A DNA stretch of 64,000 bases from Acidobacteriota bacterium (lineage in GTDB: Bacteria > Acidobacteriota > Terriglobia > Bryobacterales > Bryobacteraceae), in the NCBI GenBank assembly GCA_947470805.1, contig CANIVU010000004.1, positions 94,891 through 158,890 on the forward strand, given 5' to 3'. Within the stretch, counting starts at the first letter, position 1; every line of letters begins with the position of its first letter. Of this stretch, positions 8,481 to 15,952 are shown piece by piece. The position numbers and the translations under genes were made by a program. The notes beneath the pieces are model-generated. The model was not told where the DNA came from, ran no database searches, and saw only the letters and a list, made by a program, of their open reading frames with translations.

Positions 8481-8664
8481 CTTCTTCTTCGTCGTCATCG
8501 TCCTCGTCTTCGTCGTCGTCGTCATCGACGCCTTCGAGCTCAAGAGGATCTTTGCTGGAGACCCGAATCATGTCCCCGCATTCTTCGCAGGTTAGTTCGT
8601 CTCCCTCGTCCAGTTCTTCCTCGTCGTAGTCGAGGGCTGCGTTACATAAAGGGCATTTGACCAT
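8407..8664 (-). CDS. LysW-like zinc-ribbon protein with long acidic tail
   Basis: The N-terminal 45 residues match the LysW/ArgW amino-group carrier pattern: MVKCPLCNAAL, then CEECG (two CxxC zinc knuckles), then SKDPLELEGV, comparable to the DPLRLE segment of Thermus LysW. LysW proteins are about 54 residues and end in EDWGE, whose Glu carries the amino-acid intermediate. Here about 35 Asp/Glu residues are inserted and the end is DEDWS, so the attachment Glu is absent. No LysX/Z/Y/J/K partner lies in the window, and a DAP-pathway lysA is present. Its role is unknown. Confidence 0.72.
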   Translation of the reverse strand: MVKCPLCNAALDYDEEELDEGDELTCEECGDMIRVSSKDPLELEGVDDDDDEDEDDDDEEEDDDYEEGDDDEDFEEEEEDDEDWS

Positions 8665-8709
8665 TTTTTAAGTCCTGTGTTTCCTTCCTCCGTGAATCGA
8701 TGTCACGGT

Positions 8710-8748
8710 ATTGGGTCACGAAAAGTGAGATTGGGTCACGAAAAGTGA
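8710..8748. repeat. Two tandem 20-bp direct repeats ATTGGGTCACGAAAAGTGA
   Basis: The unit ATTGGGTCACGAAAAGTGA occurs at 8710 and again at 8730 in the promoter-side gap between two minus-strand genes. It could be paired binding sites or the remnant of a transposon end with subterminal repeats. A related string (TCACTT...CGT...GTGACCC) appears near 51855-51878. No transposase is nearby. Confidence 0.6.
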
Positions 8749-8833
8749 ATTGTTGTTCGGCGCCTGAACGACGCCTGCTCCGGTTCTCAGCCATTGTACA
8801 AAGCCGCCGGACCATTGCAAGGTGAAGGAATAC

Positions 8834-9208
8834 TTAGTGGCCGTGCGTGGCCGCTTCGGGACGCAACGTCTCCGCGTAGCCAAGAAGGGTGTCGTAGTCG
8901 AGCGTCACCAACGTCTTTTCGACGTCATCGCCCGTTGTAATCATTTTTTTTAGATGCAGCGCCGCAATCCGGCTCACCCACGGATCGGTCACCGGTTGCT
9001 CGGTGGCGTGGCTCGCCTGGAGCAGCATCTTGTGCGGCAGAGCGATGATCTTCTCTTCATGGATGTCGCCGCAGGTGATCTCAAACTTCACATCCACGGT
9101 GTCGGCGTGGCGGATCGAGATTGCGTTCTGCGCCCAGCGGAACTCGGCTTTCCAGGTGGCGCCGAAGGGATCCGGCCCCGCTTCAAAGGTGCGGTAGTAT
9201 TCGCTCAT
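8834..9208 (-). CDS. Hypothetical protein (124 aa)
   Basis: I do not recognise a family. The ATG at 9208 (MSEYYRTFEAG) is preferred to the track start because a TACAAT hexamer lies 9 nt before it. The protein is soluble, mixed alpha/beta, and has several His residues (SIRHADTVD, GDIHEEKII, QASHATEQ, ending THGH). It has no signal peptide or membrane segment and stands alone between an esterase and the LysW-like cluster. Confidence 0.65.
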   Translation of the reverse strand: MSEYYRTFEAGPDPFGATWKAEFRWAQNAISIRHADTVDVKFEITCGDIHEEKIIALPHKMLLQASHATEQPVTDPWVSRIAALHLKKMITTGDDVEKTLVTLDYDTLLGYAETLRPEAATHGH

Positions 9209-9217
9209 GCATCCGCT

Positions 9218-9223
9218 ATTGTA
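9218..9223 (-). promoter_or_regulatory. -10-like TACAAT, 9 nt before the 9208 ATG
   Basis: On the minus strand TACAAT sits within the palindrome CCGCTA-TTG-TAGCGG, and only 9 nt separate it from ATG. There is no Shine-Dalgarno sequence. This is the pattern expected for a leaderless mRNA. Confidence 0.5.
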
Positions 9224-9259
9224 GCGGTCATTTCCAACGGGGTTCAATAGGCCTTTTGC

Positions 9260-10045
9260 TTATGGCCGCCCGTTCAGCAACCCACGCGCCCCCAGCCACT
9301 CGTGGAACCGGATCAACCACTCCTTCACCGGGCCCTTCATCTCGGCCCGCAACCCGAATCCGTGCCCCACCCCGCTGTACACATGCATCTCCGCCGAAAC
9401 CCCCGCTTTCTTCAGCGCCAGGTACAACTCCGGCAGCCCCTGCGAAATGTTCTGCCGGTCGTTCTCCCCGCACACCAGGAACGCCGGCGCCGTCTCTTTC
9501 GTCAACGCCATGTTCTTTGGAATCGCCGGATAAATCAGCGCCTGGAACGCCGGCCGTGCCGCATGAACCCCGGCCAACGCCGCCAACTCTCCCCCCGCCG
9601 AAAACCCCATCACGCCCACCTTCGCCGGATCAACCTTCCACTCCGCTGCCCGCGCCCGCACCACTTCCAATGCCTTCAACGTATCGTTCAACGCATCGCC
9701 CTCAATCGTGTACTTCGAATCTTTTTCCCGCGCCAACCGGTACTTCAACACGAACGCCGCCACGCCGTGGTCGCTCAGCCACCGGGCCACGTTGTGCCCC
9801 TCGTGGTCGGTCCACATCTCCCGGTGCCCGCCGCCCGGCGCGATGATCACCGCCGCCCCCGTCGGCATCGCCGGCAGGTACGGCGTAATCGTGGGCCGGT
9901 GCACGCTCGAAACCACCCGCTCCCCGTGTGGCGGCGCCAGTCGCGTCACCTCCGCCGGCGCGTCGGCATTCATGCCGGGAAACAGGATCACCTCGGCGCC
10001 CGGATTGGCCGCCAGCAACGGAATCGCGAACAGTAAGAATCGCAT
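9260..10045 (-). CDS. Secreted alpha/beta hydrolase, acetyl-xylan-esterase-like
   Basis: A signal peptide (MRFLLFAIPLLAA) precedes an alpha/beta-hydrolase fold with the oxyanion region IIAPGGGHREM, the nucleophile elbow GFSAGG, the acidic residue region VCGENDRQN and the catalytic His in SGVGHGFGL. The arrangement is that of BD-FAE/dienelactone-hydrolase-like esterases used on plant polysaccharide esters. Substrate is inferred only from family resemblance. It is divergent from the methyltransferase, with 31 bp between starts. Confidence 0.85.
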   Translation of the reverse strand: MRFLLFAIPLLAANPGAEVILFPGMNADAPAEVTRLAPPHGERVVSSVHRPTITPYLPAMPTGAAVIIAPGGGHREMWTDHEGHNVARWLSDHGVAAFVLKYRLAREKDSKYTIEGDALNDTLKALEVVRARAAEWKVDPAKVGVMGFSAGGELAALAGVHAARPAFQALIYPAIPKNMALTKETAPAFLVCGENDRQNISQGLPELYLALKKAGVSAEMHVYSGVGHGFGLRAEMKGPVKEWLIRFHEWLGARGLLNGRP

Positions 10046-10053
10046 CTCGCGAT

Positions 10054-10059
10054 AGCGTA
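10054..10059 (-). promoter_or_regulatory. -10-like TACGCT, 8 nt before the esterase ATG
   Basis: TACGCT lies 8 nt before the ATG at 10045, with no Shine-Dalgarno sequence between. It shares a 31-bp divergent region with the methyltransferase hexamer at 10065. Confidence 0.4.
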
Positions 10060-10064
10060 TCAGT

Positions 10065-10070
10065 TAGCCT
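10065..10070 (+). promoter_or_regulatory. -10-like TAGCCT, 6 nt before the methyltransferase GTG
   Basis: TAGCCT is followed by GAGAGG and the GTG at 10077. The 6-nt spacing matches a leaderless start. GAGAGG could instead be a weak ribosome binding site, but it directly abuts the start codon. Confidence 0.4.
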
Positions 10071-10076
10071 GAGAGG

Positions 10077-10820
10077 GTGAGTAGCTACCGCGAGGATCTC
10101 GCCCATATCAACGACGCCGGCTTCTCCGACTTCGCCCACGGCGCCTCCCCCGGCCTCCTCGCCCTCCTCCGCCGCGAAGGTGTAAAAAACGGTCTAGTGG
10201 TCGATCTCGGCTGCGGCAGCGGCCACTGGGCCCGAACTCTCACCGACGCCGGCTACGAAGTCCTAGGCGTCGATCTCTCCCCCGCCCAAATCCAACTCGC
10301 GAAGCAACGAGCCCCCAACGCCCGCTTCGAAACCGAGTCCCTGCTAACCGTCGCCATCCCAGCCTGCAACGCCATCACCGCCATTGGCGAGATCGTCAAC
10401 TACCAGTTCGATCCCAAACACTCCCGCGCGGCCCTGTCCCGCCTCTTCCGCCATGCCTACAAGGCCCTCCGCCCCGGCGGCGTGTTCATTTTCGACATCG
10501 CCACCCCCGCCCGCGTCCCGGCCGAAGTCCCCGCCAACTACTGGAAGGAAGGAGCCGACTGGTCGATCCACGTCGAAGTCGACGGCAACCCCGCCAGCCA
10601 CTGGCTAACCCGAAAAATAGTAACCTTCCGAAAAGGCAAGGAAGGACACTACCGTCGCAGTGAGGAAACCCACCGCCTCCGCCTCCTGGAGCCCTCGGAA
10701 ATCTCGGCGGAGCTAACGTCAATCGGCTTCCAAACGAAAGTCCAACCCAACTACGGCCGTTTCCGTCTCTACCCCGGCCTGCAAGCCTTAATCGCCCGCA
10801 AGCCCTCAGTCAATTCCTAG
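10077..10820 (+). CDS. Class I SAM-dependent methyltransferase
   Basis: The protein (247 aa) has the SAM-binding motif I VVDLGCGSGHWAR, motif II acidic EVLGVDLS and the later FIFDIATP strand of a Rossmann-like methyltransferase. The acceptor is unknown. The start is GTG. The last residues (VNS, then TAG) are encoded inside a dispersed palindromic repeat, so the repeat supplies the stop codon. It faces folE convergently. Confidence 0.85.
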   Translation: MSSYREDLAHINDAGFSDFAHGASPGLLALLRREGVKNGLVVDLGCGSGHWARTLTDAGYEVLGVDLSPAQIQLAKQRAPNARFETESLLTVAIPACNAITAIGEIVNYQFDPKHSRAALSRLFRHAYKALRPGGVFIFDIATPARVPAEVPANYWKEGADWSIHVEVDGNPASHWLTRKIVTFRKGKEGHYRRSEETHRLRLLEPSEISAELTSIGFQTKVQPNYGRFRLYPGLQALIARKPSVNS

Positions 10821-10840
10821 GTGACTGTCACCCAGGAATT
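10812..10840. repeat. Palindromic repeat, copy A (between convergent genes)
   Basis: AATTCCTAGGTGAC-T-GTCACCCAGGAATT: 14-bp arms with one mismatch and a 1-nt centre. It shares its core with copies at 40298 and 47498 and is inverted relative to them (central T rather than A). It lies between the 3' ends of the methyltransferase and folE. Confidence 0.85.
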
Positions 10841-10846
10841 ATCCGG

Positions 10847-11446
10847 CTACCGCCCGCCCCGAATCAACGACAAGAACTCATCCCGCGTATCTTTCCGCTC
10901 CCGAAACTCGCCCAGCATCGAACTCGTCACCGTCGACGAATGCTGCTTCTCCACCCCGCGCATCATCATGCAAAAATGCTGCGCCTCGCAAGCCACCGCC
11001 ACACCCTTCGGCTTCAAAATATCCATCAGCGTCTGCGCAATCTCCTGCGTCATCCGCTCCTGCACCTGCAATCGCCGCGCGAAAACATCCACAATCCGCG
11101 GAATCTTGCTCAGCCCGATCACTTTCCCATTCGGGATATACGCCACATGCGCCTTCCCATAAAACGGCAGCATATGGTGCTCGCACATGCTGAAGAACTC
11201 AATGTCCTTCACGATCACCATCTCGTCGTAATCCACGGAAAACAGCGCGCCATTCACCAGCTTCGGAATGTTCTCGGTATACCCGCCGGTTAAAAACTTC
11301 AACGCCTTTTCCACGCGCTCCGGCGTGCGCTGCAGTCCTTCGCGTTCCGGGTCTTCCCCCAAACCGCTCAGTATCGCCCGGACGCTCTCGGAAATCTTGC
11401 CAGCCTGCGGAAGGGGCATCGATTGGACTACACCTTTTCTCTTCAT
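10847..11446 (-). CDS. folE: GTP cyclohydrolase I
   Basis: FolE converts GTP to 7,8-dihydroneopterin triphosphate for folate, queuosine or biopterin synthesis. Zinc ligands are visible in [10 protein letters not shown] and in [11 protein letters not shown], with the family signature [13 protein letters not shown] and the C-terminal SMLGEFRE. Length (199 aa) is typical. Its ATG overlaps the stop of the upstream PTPS gene (ATGA). It is last in a three-gene pterin operon. Confidence 0.96.
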   Translation of the reverse strand: MKRKGVVQSMPLPQAGKISESVRAILSGLGEDPEREGLQRTPERVEKALKFLTGGYTENIPKLVNGALFSVDYDEMVIVKDIEFFSMCEHHMLPFYGKAHVAYIPNGKVIGLSKIPRIVDVFARRLQVQERMTQEIAQTLMDILKPKGVAVACEAQHFCMMMRGVEKQHSSTVTSSMLGEFRERKDTRDEFLSLIRGGR

Positions 11447-11874
11447 ACGACCTCTTCGATGACGGAAAGTTCGATCGAGTTCCTTTTTGTTTCCTGGACC
11501 CGTATATGCACCAGGGCAGGGAAGCCCGCCGGCCAGGCGGCGCGCAGGCGTTCCTGAATCGCAACGGCCACGTTCTCCGTCGTCGCCGTAATCCCGGCAT
11601 ACTCGGGCACGTCGAAGTTCAAGTACTTGTGATCGTACACGGAAACCACCTGCCTCTGGAGCAACTCATCCAGCGCCCCCGGCGGCACCACCATCCCCGT
11701 CTCCGGGTCAACGGCGCCCTCCACCGTCACAGCCACCACATAATTGTGCCCGTGCCCGTGCGGGTTGTTACAACGGCCATATAACCGCTGGTTTTCCTCG
11801 TCACTCAACTCCGGCGCATGCAGCCGATGCGAAGCGCTGAACCGGTATGTATGGGTCAACCGCAGCGTCGCCAT
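11443..11874 (-). CDS. 6-pyruvoyl-tetrahydropterin synthase / QueD family, catalytically complete
   Basis: The 143-residue protein has the zinc His in FSASHRLH and the catalytic stretch [13 protein letters not shown], where the Cys and the HxH zinc pair of PTPS are present. It also has the [11 protein letters not shown] segment and a late Glu in RVQETKRNS. The family acts on the product of FolE, giving 6-pyruvoyl-tetrahydropterin or 6-carboxy-tetrahydropterin. CNNPxGHGHNY is closer to the eukaryotic-like PTPS pattern than to E. coli QueD (CxxxHGH). Its start overlaps the upstream paralogue stop (TAATG). No queC or queE is nearby. Confidence 0.9.
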   Translation of the reverse strand: MATLRLTHTYRFSASHRLHAPELSDEENQRLYGRCNNPHGHGHNYVVAVTVEGAVDPETGMVVPPGALDELLQRQVVSVYDHKYLNFDVPEYAGITATTENVAVAIQERLRAAWPAGFPALVHIRVQETKRNSIELSVIEEVV

Positions 11875-12284
11875 TACTTCCCGAAATAATCCACAAACGT
11901 GTCTTCGGTCTCGTACAACCGCACCGCGTGCAGCCGCGCGGCCGTCCCTTCGAACTGAGGCGCCAGCCGCCCCCAGATCTCAATCGCCAGATTCTCTGTC
12001 GTCGGAATCACCTTGTCGAACGGCGGCACTTCAAAATTCAAATGGCGGTGATCCATCGGGTCGATGACTTCCCGCATCATGATGTCTTTCAGATCTTTCA
12101 GATCGAAAATCATCCCCGTCACAGCGTCCGGCGTCCCCTCCAACGCCACTTCCAGCACATAATTGTGCCCGTGCCCGTTCGGATTCGCCGCGGCGCCATA
12201 CAGCCGCACGTTCTCTTCTTCGGAAAAGTTGGGGTTCCGGCAAATGTGGGAGGCGGAAAATTCAGCGCGGCGGGAAATGATCAT
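11874..12284 (-). CDS. PTPS/QueD paralogue lacking the catalytic cysteine
   Basis: The ATG at 12284 (MIISRRAEFSASH) starts the conserved part; the track's longer N-terminus is not homologous. The fold matches the next gene, with zinc ligands FSASH and NGHGHNY, DHRHLNFEVP and RLYETEDT. The catalytic position is changed: GAAANPNGHGHNY has Ala where the paralogue has Cys. It is the first gene of the operon and may form a heteromer or have a different activity. A TAGTAT hexamer lies 8 nt before the start. Confidence 0.88.
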   Translation of the reverse strand: MIISRRAEFSASHICRNPNFSEEENVRLYGAAANPNGHGHNYVLEVALEGTPDAVTGMIFDLKDLKDIMMREVIDPMDHRHLNFEVPPFDKVIPTTENLAIEIWGRLAPQFEGTAARLHAVRLYETEDTFVDYFGK

Positions 12285-12292
12285 GGCGGAAG

Positions 12293-12298
12293 ATACTA
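12293..12298 (-). promoter_or_regulatory. -10-like TAGTAT, 8 nt before the first PTPS gene
   Basis: TAGTAT on the minus strand is separated from ATG 12284 by CTTCCGCC, which contains no Shine-Dalgarno sequence. Leaderless initiation of the pterin operon is suggested. Confidence 0.45.
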
Positions 12299-12348
12299 CT
12301 GCATTGGATTCGCGAGGGCGGGGAGACGATACACTAAAATTATAAGGG

Positions 12349-12879
12349 ATGGTCATGCAGAAATTCGGAATCGACAAAGCGCTCCGGCTGGGAATCCTGG
12401 TCCTGACGCTCGCCCTCGTGGCGGTAGTAGCCAGTACATTGAGAGAACACCTGGTCGTCGCGGGCGACTCCGCCCCCAGTTTCTCCGTCACCACCGATAC
12501 CGGCCGCAAAATCTCCACCAGTGACTTCGGCGGCAAAATTCTCGTCGTCAACTTCTGGGCCACCTGGTGCCCGCCCTGCATCGCCGAACTCCCGTCGCTC
12601 AACCAAATGGCGGCCGAAGTGAAGGGCTCGGGCGTCGTCGTCCTCGGCATCTCCGTCGACAAGGACAAGGCGGCCTACGACAAGTTCCTCAAAAAGGTGA
12701 AGCTCAACTTCGAGACCTCCCGCGACCCCGCCGCCGACATCTCCTCCGAATACGGCACCTTCAAATACCCCGAAACCTACGTCATCAACAGCGACGGCAA
12801 GGTGCTCGAAAAATTCATCGCCGACCAGCCCTGGACCGACCCTGCCATCATCACCCGCCTCAAGGGGTACGCCCGCTAA
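12349..12879 (+). CDS. Membrane-anchored TlpA/ResA thioredoxin
   Basis: An uncleaved N-terminal helix (about 12-30, RLGILVLTLALVAVVAS) anchors a periplasmic thioredoxin domain with FWATWCPPCIAELPSL (WCPPC). The redoxin strand GVVVLGISVDKDK and the cis-Pro region FKYPETYVIN follow. It probably reduces periplasmic disulfides, for example in apocytochrome c. ATG at 12355 is an alternative start. The stop overlaps the next ATG (TAATG). Confidence 0.9.
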   Translation: MVMQKFGIDKALRLGILVLTLALVAVVASTLREHLVVAGDSAPSFSVTTDTGRKISTSDFGGKILVVNFWATWCPPCIAELPSLNQMAAEVKGSGVVVLGISVDKDKAAYDKFLKKVKLNFETSRDPAADISSEYGTFKYPETYVINSDGKVLEKFIADQPWTDPAIITRLKGYAR

Positions 12880-14309
12880 TGGTCGATATCGATACCAAAC
12901 GCTGGCTCCGCGCCATCGTCGGGGACAATAACGTCCTCGATACCGACATCGACCTCCGCCTCTACGAATACGATGGCGGCGTCGACAAACACCGCCCCGA
13001 AGCCGTCGTCTTCGTCAAAACCACCGATCACGTCGTCAAAGTCGTCAACCTCGCCCGCGAACGCGGTATCCCCTTTGTCGGCCGTGGCGCCGGGACGGGC
13101 TTGAGCGGTGGCGTCATCCCGCGCACCGGCGGCATCATGATCTCGTTCGCCAAAATGAACAAGATCGTCGAAATCGATCTCGAAAACGAACGCATCGTAG
13201 TCGAACCCGGCGTCGTCAATCTCGACGTCACCCTCGCCGTCCAGGGCCAGAAATACTTCTACGCGCCCGACCCCTCCAGCCAGCGCGCCTGCACCATCGG
13301 CGGCAACGTCGCCGAAAACGCCGGCGGCCCCCACACCCTCGCCTACGGCGTCACAACCAATCACGTCCTCGGCCTCGAAGCCGTCCTCCCCGATGGCTCC
13401 GTCATTCAGGTCGGCGGCAAAGCGCAGGACCCCGTCGGCTTCGATCTCGTCGGCCTCCTCACCGGTTCGGAAGGCACGATGGTGCTGGTCACCAAAATCA
13501 TCCTCCGCCTCATGCGCCAGCCCGAACTGGTCAAGACGACGCTCGCCATCTTCAACTCCGCCGACGAAGCCGGCAACACCGTCGCCGAAATCACCGCCCG
13601 CGCCATCACCCCCGTCGCCGTCGAAATGCTCGATGGCGTCATGCTCCGCATGGTCGAAGAGGCTACCCACGCCGGCTACCCGCTCGATGCCGCGGCCGTC
13701 CTCCTCATCGAACTCGAAGGCCTCAAAGAAGCGGTGGAAGAGCAAGTCGAACAAGTCCGCGAAGCCTGCTTCGCCTGCGGCGCCCGCGAGTTCCGCGTCG
13801 CGAAAGACGCCGTCGAACGCGACCTCCTCTGGAAGGGCCGCAAGAACGCTTTCGGCGCCGTCGGCCGATTGAGCCCCTACTACTACGTGCAAGATGGCGT
13901 CGTTCCCAGGACCCGCATTGCCGAGACTCTGCGCTTTATAGGGCAGGTAGGCGAAAAGTACGGCTTGACCATCTCCAACATCTTCCACGCCGGCGACGGC
14001 AACATGCACCCCATCATCCTCTTCGATGCCCGCAAACCCGGCGAACTCGAAAAGGCCCAGCATGCCGGCGAAGATATCCTGGCCTTCTGCATCTCCGTCG
14101 GTGGTTCCATCACCGGCGAACACGGCGTCGGCATGGAAAAAATGGAGCTCATGGAAAAACAGTTCGACCCCGACTCGCTCGACATGATCGGCTCGTTCAA
14201 GAACCTGTTTGATCCCACCTGTCTCCTCAACCCCGGCAAAGTGCTCCCCACCGGGCGAGGCTGCATGGAGATCCACCAGAAACCGCTTACCGAATCCAAC
14301 ATGCTCTAG
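12879..14309 (+). CDS. glcD: FAD-linked oxidase, glycolate oxidase subunit GlcD-like
   Basis: Starting at ATG 12879 gives 476 residues with an FAD-binding PCMH domain (PFVGRGAGTGLSGGVIP, PDPSSQRACTIGGNVAENAGG, YGVTTNHVLGLEAVLPDG) and the FAD-oxidase C domain (NIFHAGDGNMHP, TGEHGVG). This is the layout of GlcD and D-lactate dehydrogenases, which oxidise 2-hydroxy acids. The track's longer N-terminus is the TlpA gene in another frame. GlcE and GlcF partners are not adjacent, so the electron acceptor is unclear. Confidence 0.92.
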   Translation: MVDIDTKRWLRAIVGDNNVLDTDIDLRLYEYDGGVDKHRPEAVVFVKTTDHVVKVVNLARERGIPFVGRGAGTGLSGGVIPRTGGIMISFAKMNKIVEIDLENERIVVEPGVVNLDVTLAVQGQKYFYAPDPSSQRACTIGGNVAENAGGPHTLAYGVTTNHVLGLEAVLPDGSVIQVGGKAQDPVGFDLVGLLTGSEGTMVLVTKIILRLMRQPELVKTTLAIFNSADEAGNTVAEITARAITPVAVEMLDGVMLRMVEEATHAGYPLDAAAVLLIELEGLKEAVEEQVEQVREACFACGAREFRVAKDAVERDLLWKGRKNAFGAVGRLSPYYYVQDGVVPRTRIAETLRFIGQVGEKYGLTISNIFHAGDGNMHPIILFDARKPGELEKAQHAGEDILAFCISVGGSITGEHGVGMEKMELMEKQFDPDSLDMIGSFKNLFDPTCLLNPGKVLPTGRGCMEIHQKPLTESNML

Positions 14310-14323
14310 AAGGAGCAAGCGGT

Positions 14324-15439
14324 ATGAAAATTCTGTTGTTCCTCGCCGCCGCCGCCATCACCGTGGCGCAGTCGGTCCGTATCGACCCGCCCGTCATCAC
14401 GGCCTGTGAAAACGGTGCCTCCGGCCAGGCCACCATCTTTTGGGACGGCCGGGGCGTCGCCCCCGTCACCCTCTTCGCCGCCGACACGCCCATGACCGGC
14501 CAGGAACCCTCCACCGGCGCCGCCCGCACCGGTTCCTGGGTCACCGACGGCATGATCTTCACCCTCCGCAACTCCGCCGGCCAGGCCCTCGCCACCGCCC
14601 GCGCCGTCGTCAAGTGCGACGCCGGCGGCTGGTTCCCTCTCGATGTCGGTAATGAGTGGCACTTCCGCCGAAACGATCGTGTCGCCACCGGCAACCACTC
14701 CGTCTGGCGCGTCGTCCGTAAGGAACAGGTCAACGGCGTCACCTGGGCCGTCCTCTCCGGCACCCCCACCGACCTCACCCGCCTCCGCACCGACCCCGAA
14801 GGCCGCGTCTATACGCTGTCCACCGCCGGCGTCGAACGCCTCCTCCTCGACCCCACCGGCCTCCAACCCGGCATCTGGCAGGTCACCGCCCGCTCCCCCA
14901 TCGCCATCACCCTCGCCGGCGTCTTCAGCGAAGAGCTCACCTGGCTCGGAATCGTCCTCCCCCTCGCCCGCGACTCCGGCCGCCTCGCCCGCGGCGTCGG
15001 CCCGACGTACTATCAAGGCGATGTCATCGCCGGTTCCTCCGGCGGCTTCGGCGTCGGCTACACGCTCTTGGAAGCCGTGATCGGCGGCGCCCGTTTCGTC
15101 CCCAACTACCCGGCGGTGGAACTGTCACTCGAAACACAGGCAGTGAATATGGGGGTAAAAAGCGCACGGAATTGCGCGCTTCCGTGCTACTTCGTGGCCT
15201 GTTTCGGTGCCGATTCCCCCAACACCTACAAGCCGTGTATCGAAGCCAACGTCCGCGGCGCCGCCGGCCGCCTGACGCTCACCGACCCCACCGGTGCCAC
15301 GGTCTTTGAGTCCCCCGCAAACGGCTGGGTCCGCATTCCCCTCTACACCGCCCCGGCGACGCCATTCCCGCCCGGCCGATACACCGTCACCGCCACCGTC
15401 AACGGCAGCACCGCCACCCTCCCGCTGACAATCGAATAA
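14324..15439 (+). CDS. Secreted hypothetical protein (371 aa)
   Basis: A good AAGGAG site precedes ATG 14324. The product has a signal peptide (MKILLFLAAAAITVAQ), then a likely Ig-like beta region with a Cys pair (TACENG, VVKCDAGG). A middle beta-rich domain beginning WFPLDVGNEWHFR resembles domains reported in other acidobacterial secreted proteins. Residues about 283-371 form another beta domain with three Cys (NCALPCYFVACFG). No catalytic motif is recognised. It follows glcD by 14 nt and may be co-transcribed. Confidence 0.72.
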   Translation: MKILLFLAAAAITVAQSVRIDPPVITACENGASGQATIFWDGRGVAPVTLFAADTPMTGQEPSTGAARTGSWVTDGMIFTLRNSAGQALATARAVVKCDAGGWFPLDVGNEWHFRRNDRVATGNHSVWRVVRKEQVNGVTWAVLSGTPTDLTRLRTDPEGRVYTLSTAGVERLLLDPTGLQPGIWQVTARSPIAITLAGVFSEELTWLGIVLPLARDSGRLARGVGPTYYQGDVIAGSSGGFGVGYTLLEAVIGGARFVPNYPAVELSLETQAVNMGVKSARNCALPCYFVACFGADSPNTYKPCIEANVRGAAGRLTLTDPTGATVFESPANGWVRIPLYTAPATPFPPGRYTVTATVNGSTATLPLTIE

Positions 15440-15535
15440 ACGGCGGCCAGCCCTCCGGGACAGTCACCGCAATTACCGATTTTCTCCTACCCCATAACTC
15501 CTGCCCCGCCGCCCCCAAACAAAACTCTTGTAAGG

Positions 15536-15562
15536 AGGTGTACTGCGTGTCATGATACACCT
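15536..15562. promoter_or_regulatory. Probable YtrA-family operator overlapping a promoter
   Basis: AGGTGTA-N13-TACACCT is an inverted repeat. It overlaps a possible promoter TTGTAA (15528-15533)-N17-CATGAT (15551-15556). The AAGGAGG at 15532 looks like a ribosome binding site, but the ATG after it (15552) is out of frame with the regulator, so it is more likely operator sequence between -35 and -10. YtrA-type GntR regulators commonly control their own ABC operon through such sites. Confidence 0.5.
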
Positions 15563-15613
15563 GCGATTCCCTTCCGGGTACAATTCCAGCCCGGACTACC
15601 TCTCTACGAGCAG

Positions 15614-15952
15614 GTGGTCTACGCCGCGAAAAAGGCCATCCTCGCCGGCCAACTCCGCTCGGGCGACCCCTTCCCCTCCGTCCGCGCCCTCAGCACCGCG
15701 CTCAAAATCAACCCCAACACCGCCCACAAAGTCCAACAAAATCTAATCGCCGAAGGCCTCCTCGAAGTCCTCCCCGGCATCGGCACGGTCGTCGCCAAAC
15801 GGCCCGTCTCCACCCGCGCTGAAAAGAACGAACTGCTCCAGGAAGAACTCGAAGAGCTGGTAGTCGAAGCAAAAAAACTCGGTCTCGAATTAAACGAAGT
15901 ACAAAAGGCACTCGCGGAACATTGGGTCCGCCTCGACGGAGGAAAACGATGA
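15614..15952 (+). CDS. YtrA-subfamily GntR regulator, true start uncertain
   Basis: The winged helix (PFPSVRALSTALKINPNTAHKV, GLLEVLPGIGTVVA) and short helical C-terminus mark the YtrA type, which controls adjacent ABC exporters. The GTG at 15614 used by the track cuts into the first helix. Upstream in frame the conserved N-terminus continues back through PFRVQFQPGLPLYEQ to about 15566, where only ATT is available as a start. The gene overlaps the ABC ATPase by ATGA. Leaderless translation from ATT, or the GTG start, are the alternatives. Confidence 0.85.
   Translation: MVYAAKKAILAGQLRSGDPFPSVRALSTALKINPNTAHKVQQNLIAEGLLEVLPGIGTVVAKRPVSTRAEKNELLQEELEELVVEAKKLGLELNEVQKALAEHWVRLDGGKR

Noticed and set aside
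15552-15746. 64-aa ORF starting at the ATG after AAGGAGG
   Set aside because: It overlaps the YtrA regulator in another frame, has no domain and is Ser/Pro-rich. The SD-like sequence is better explained as operator/promoter DNA.
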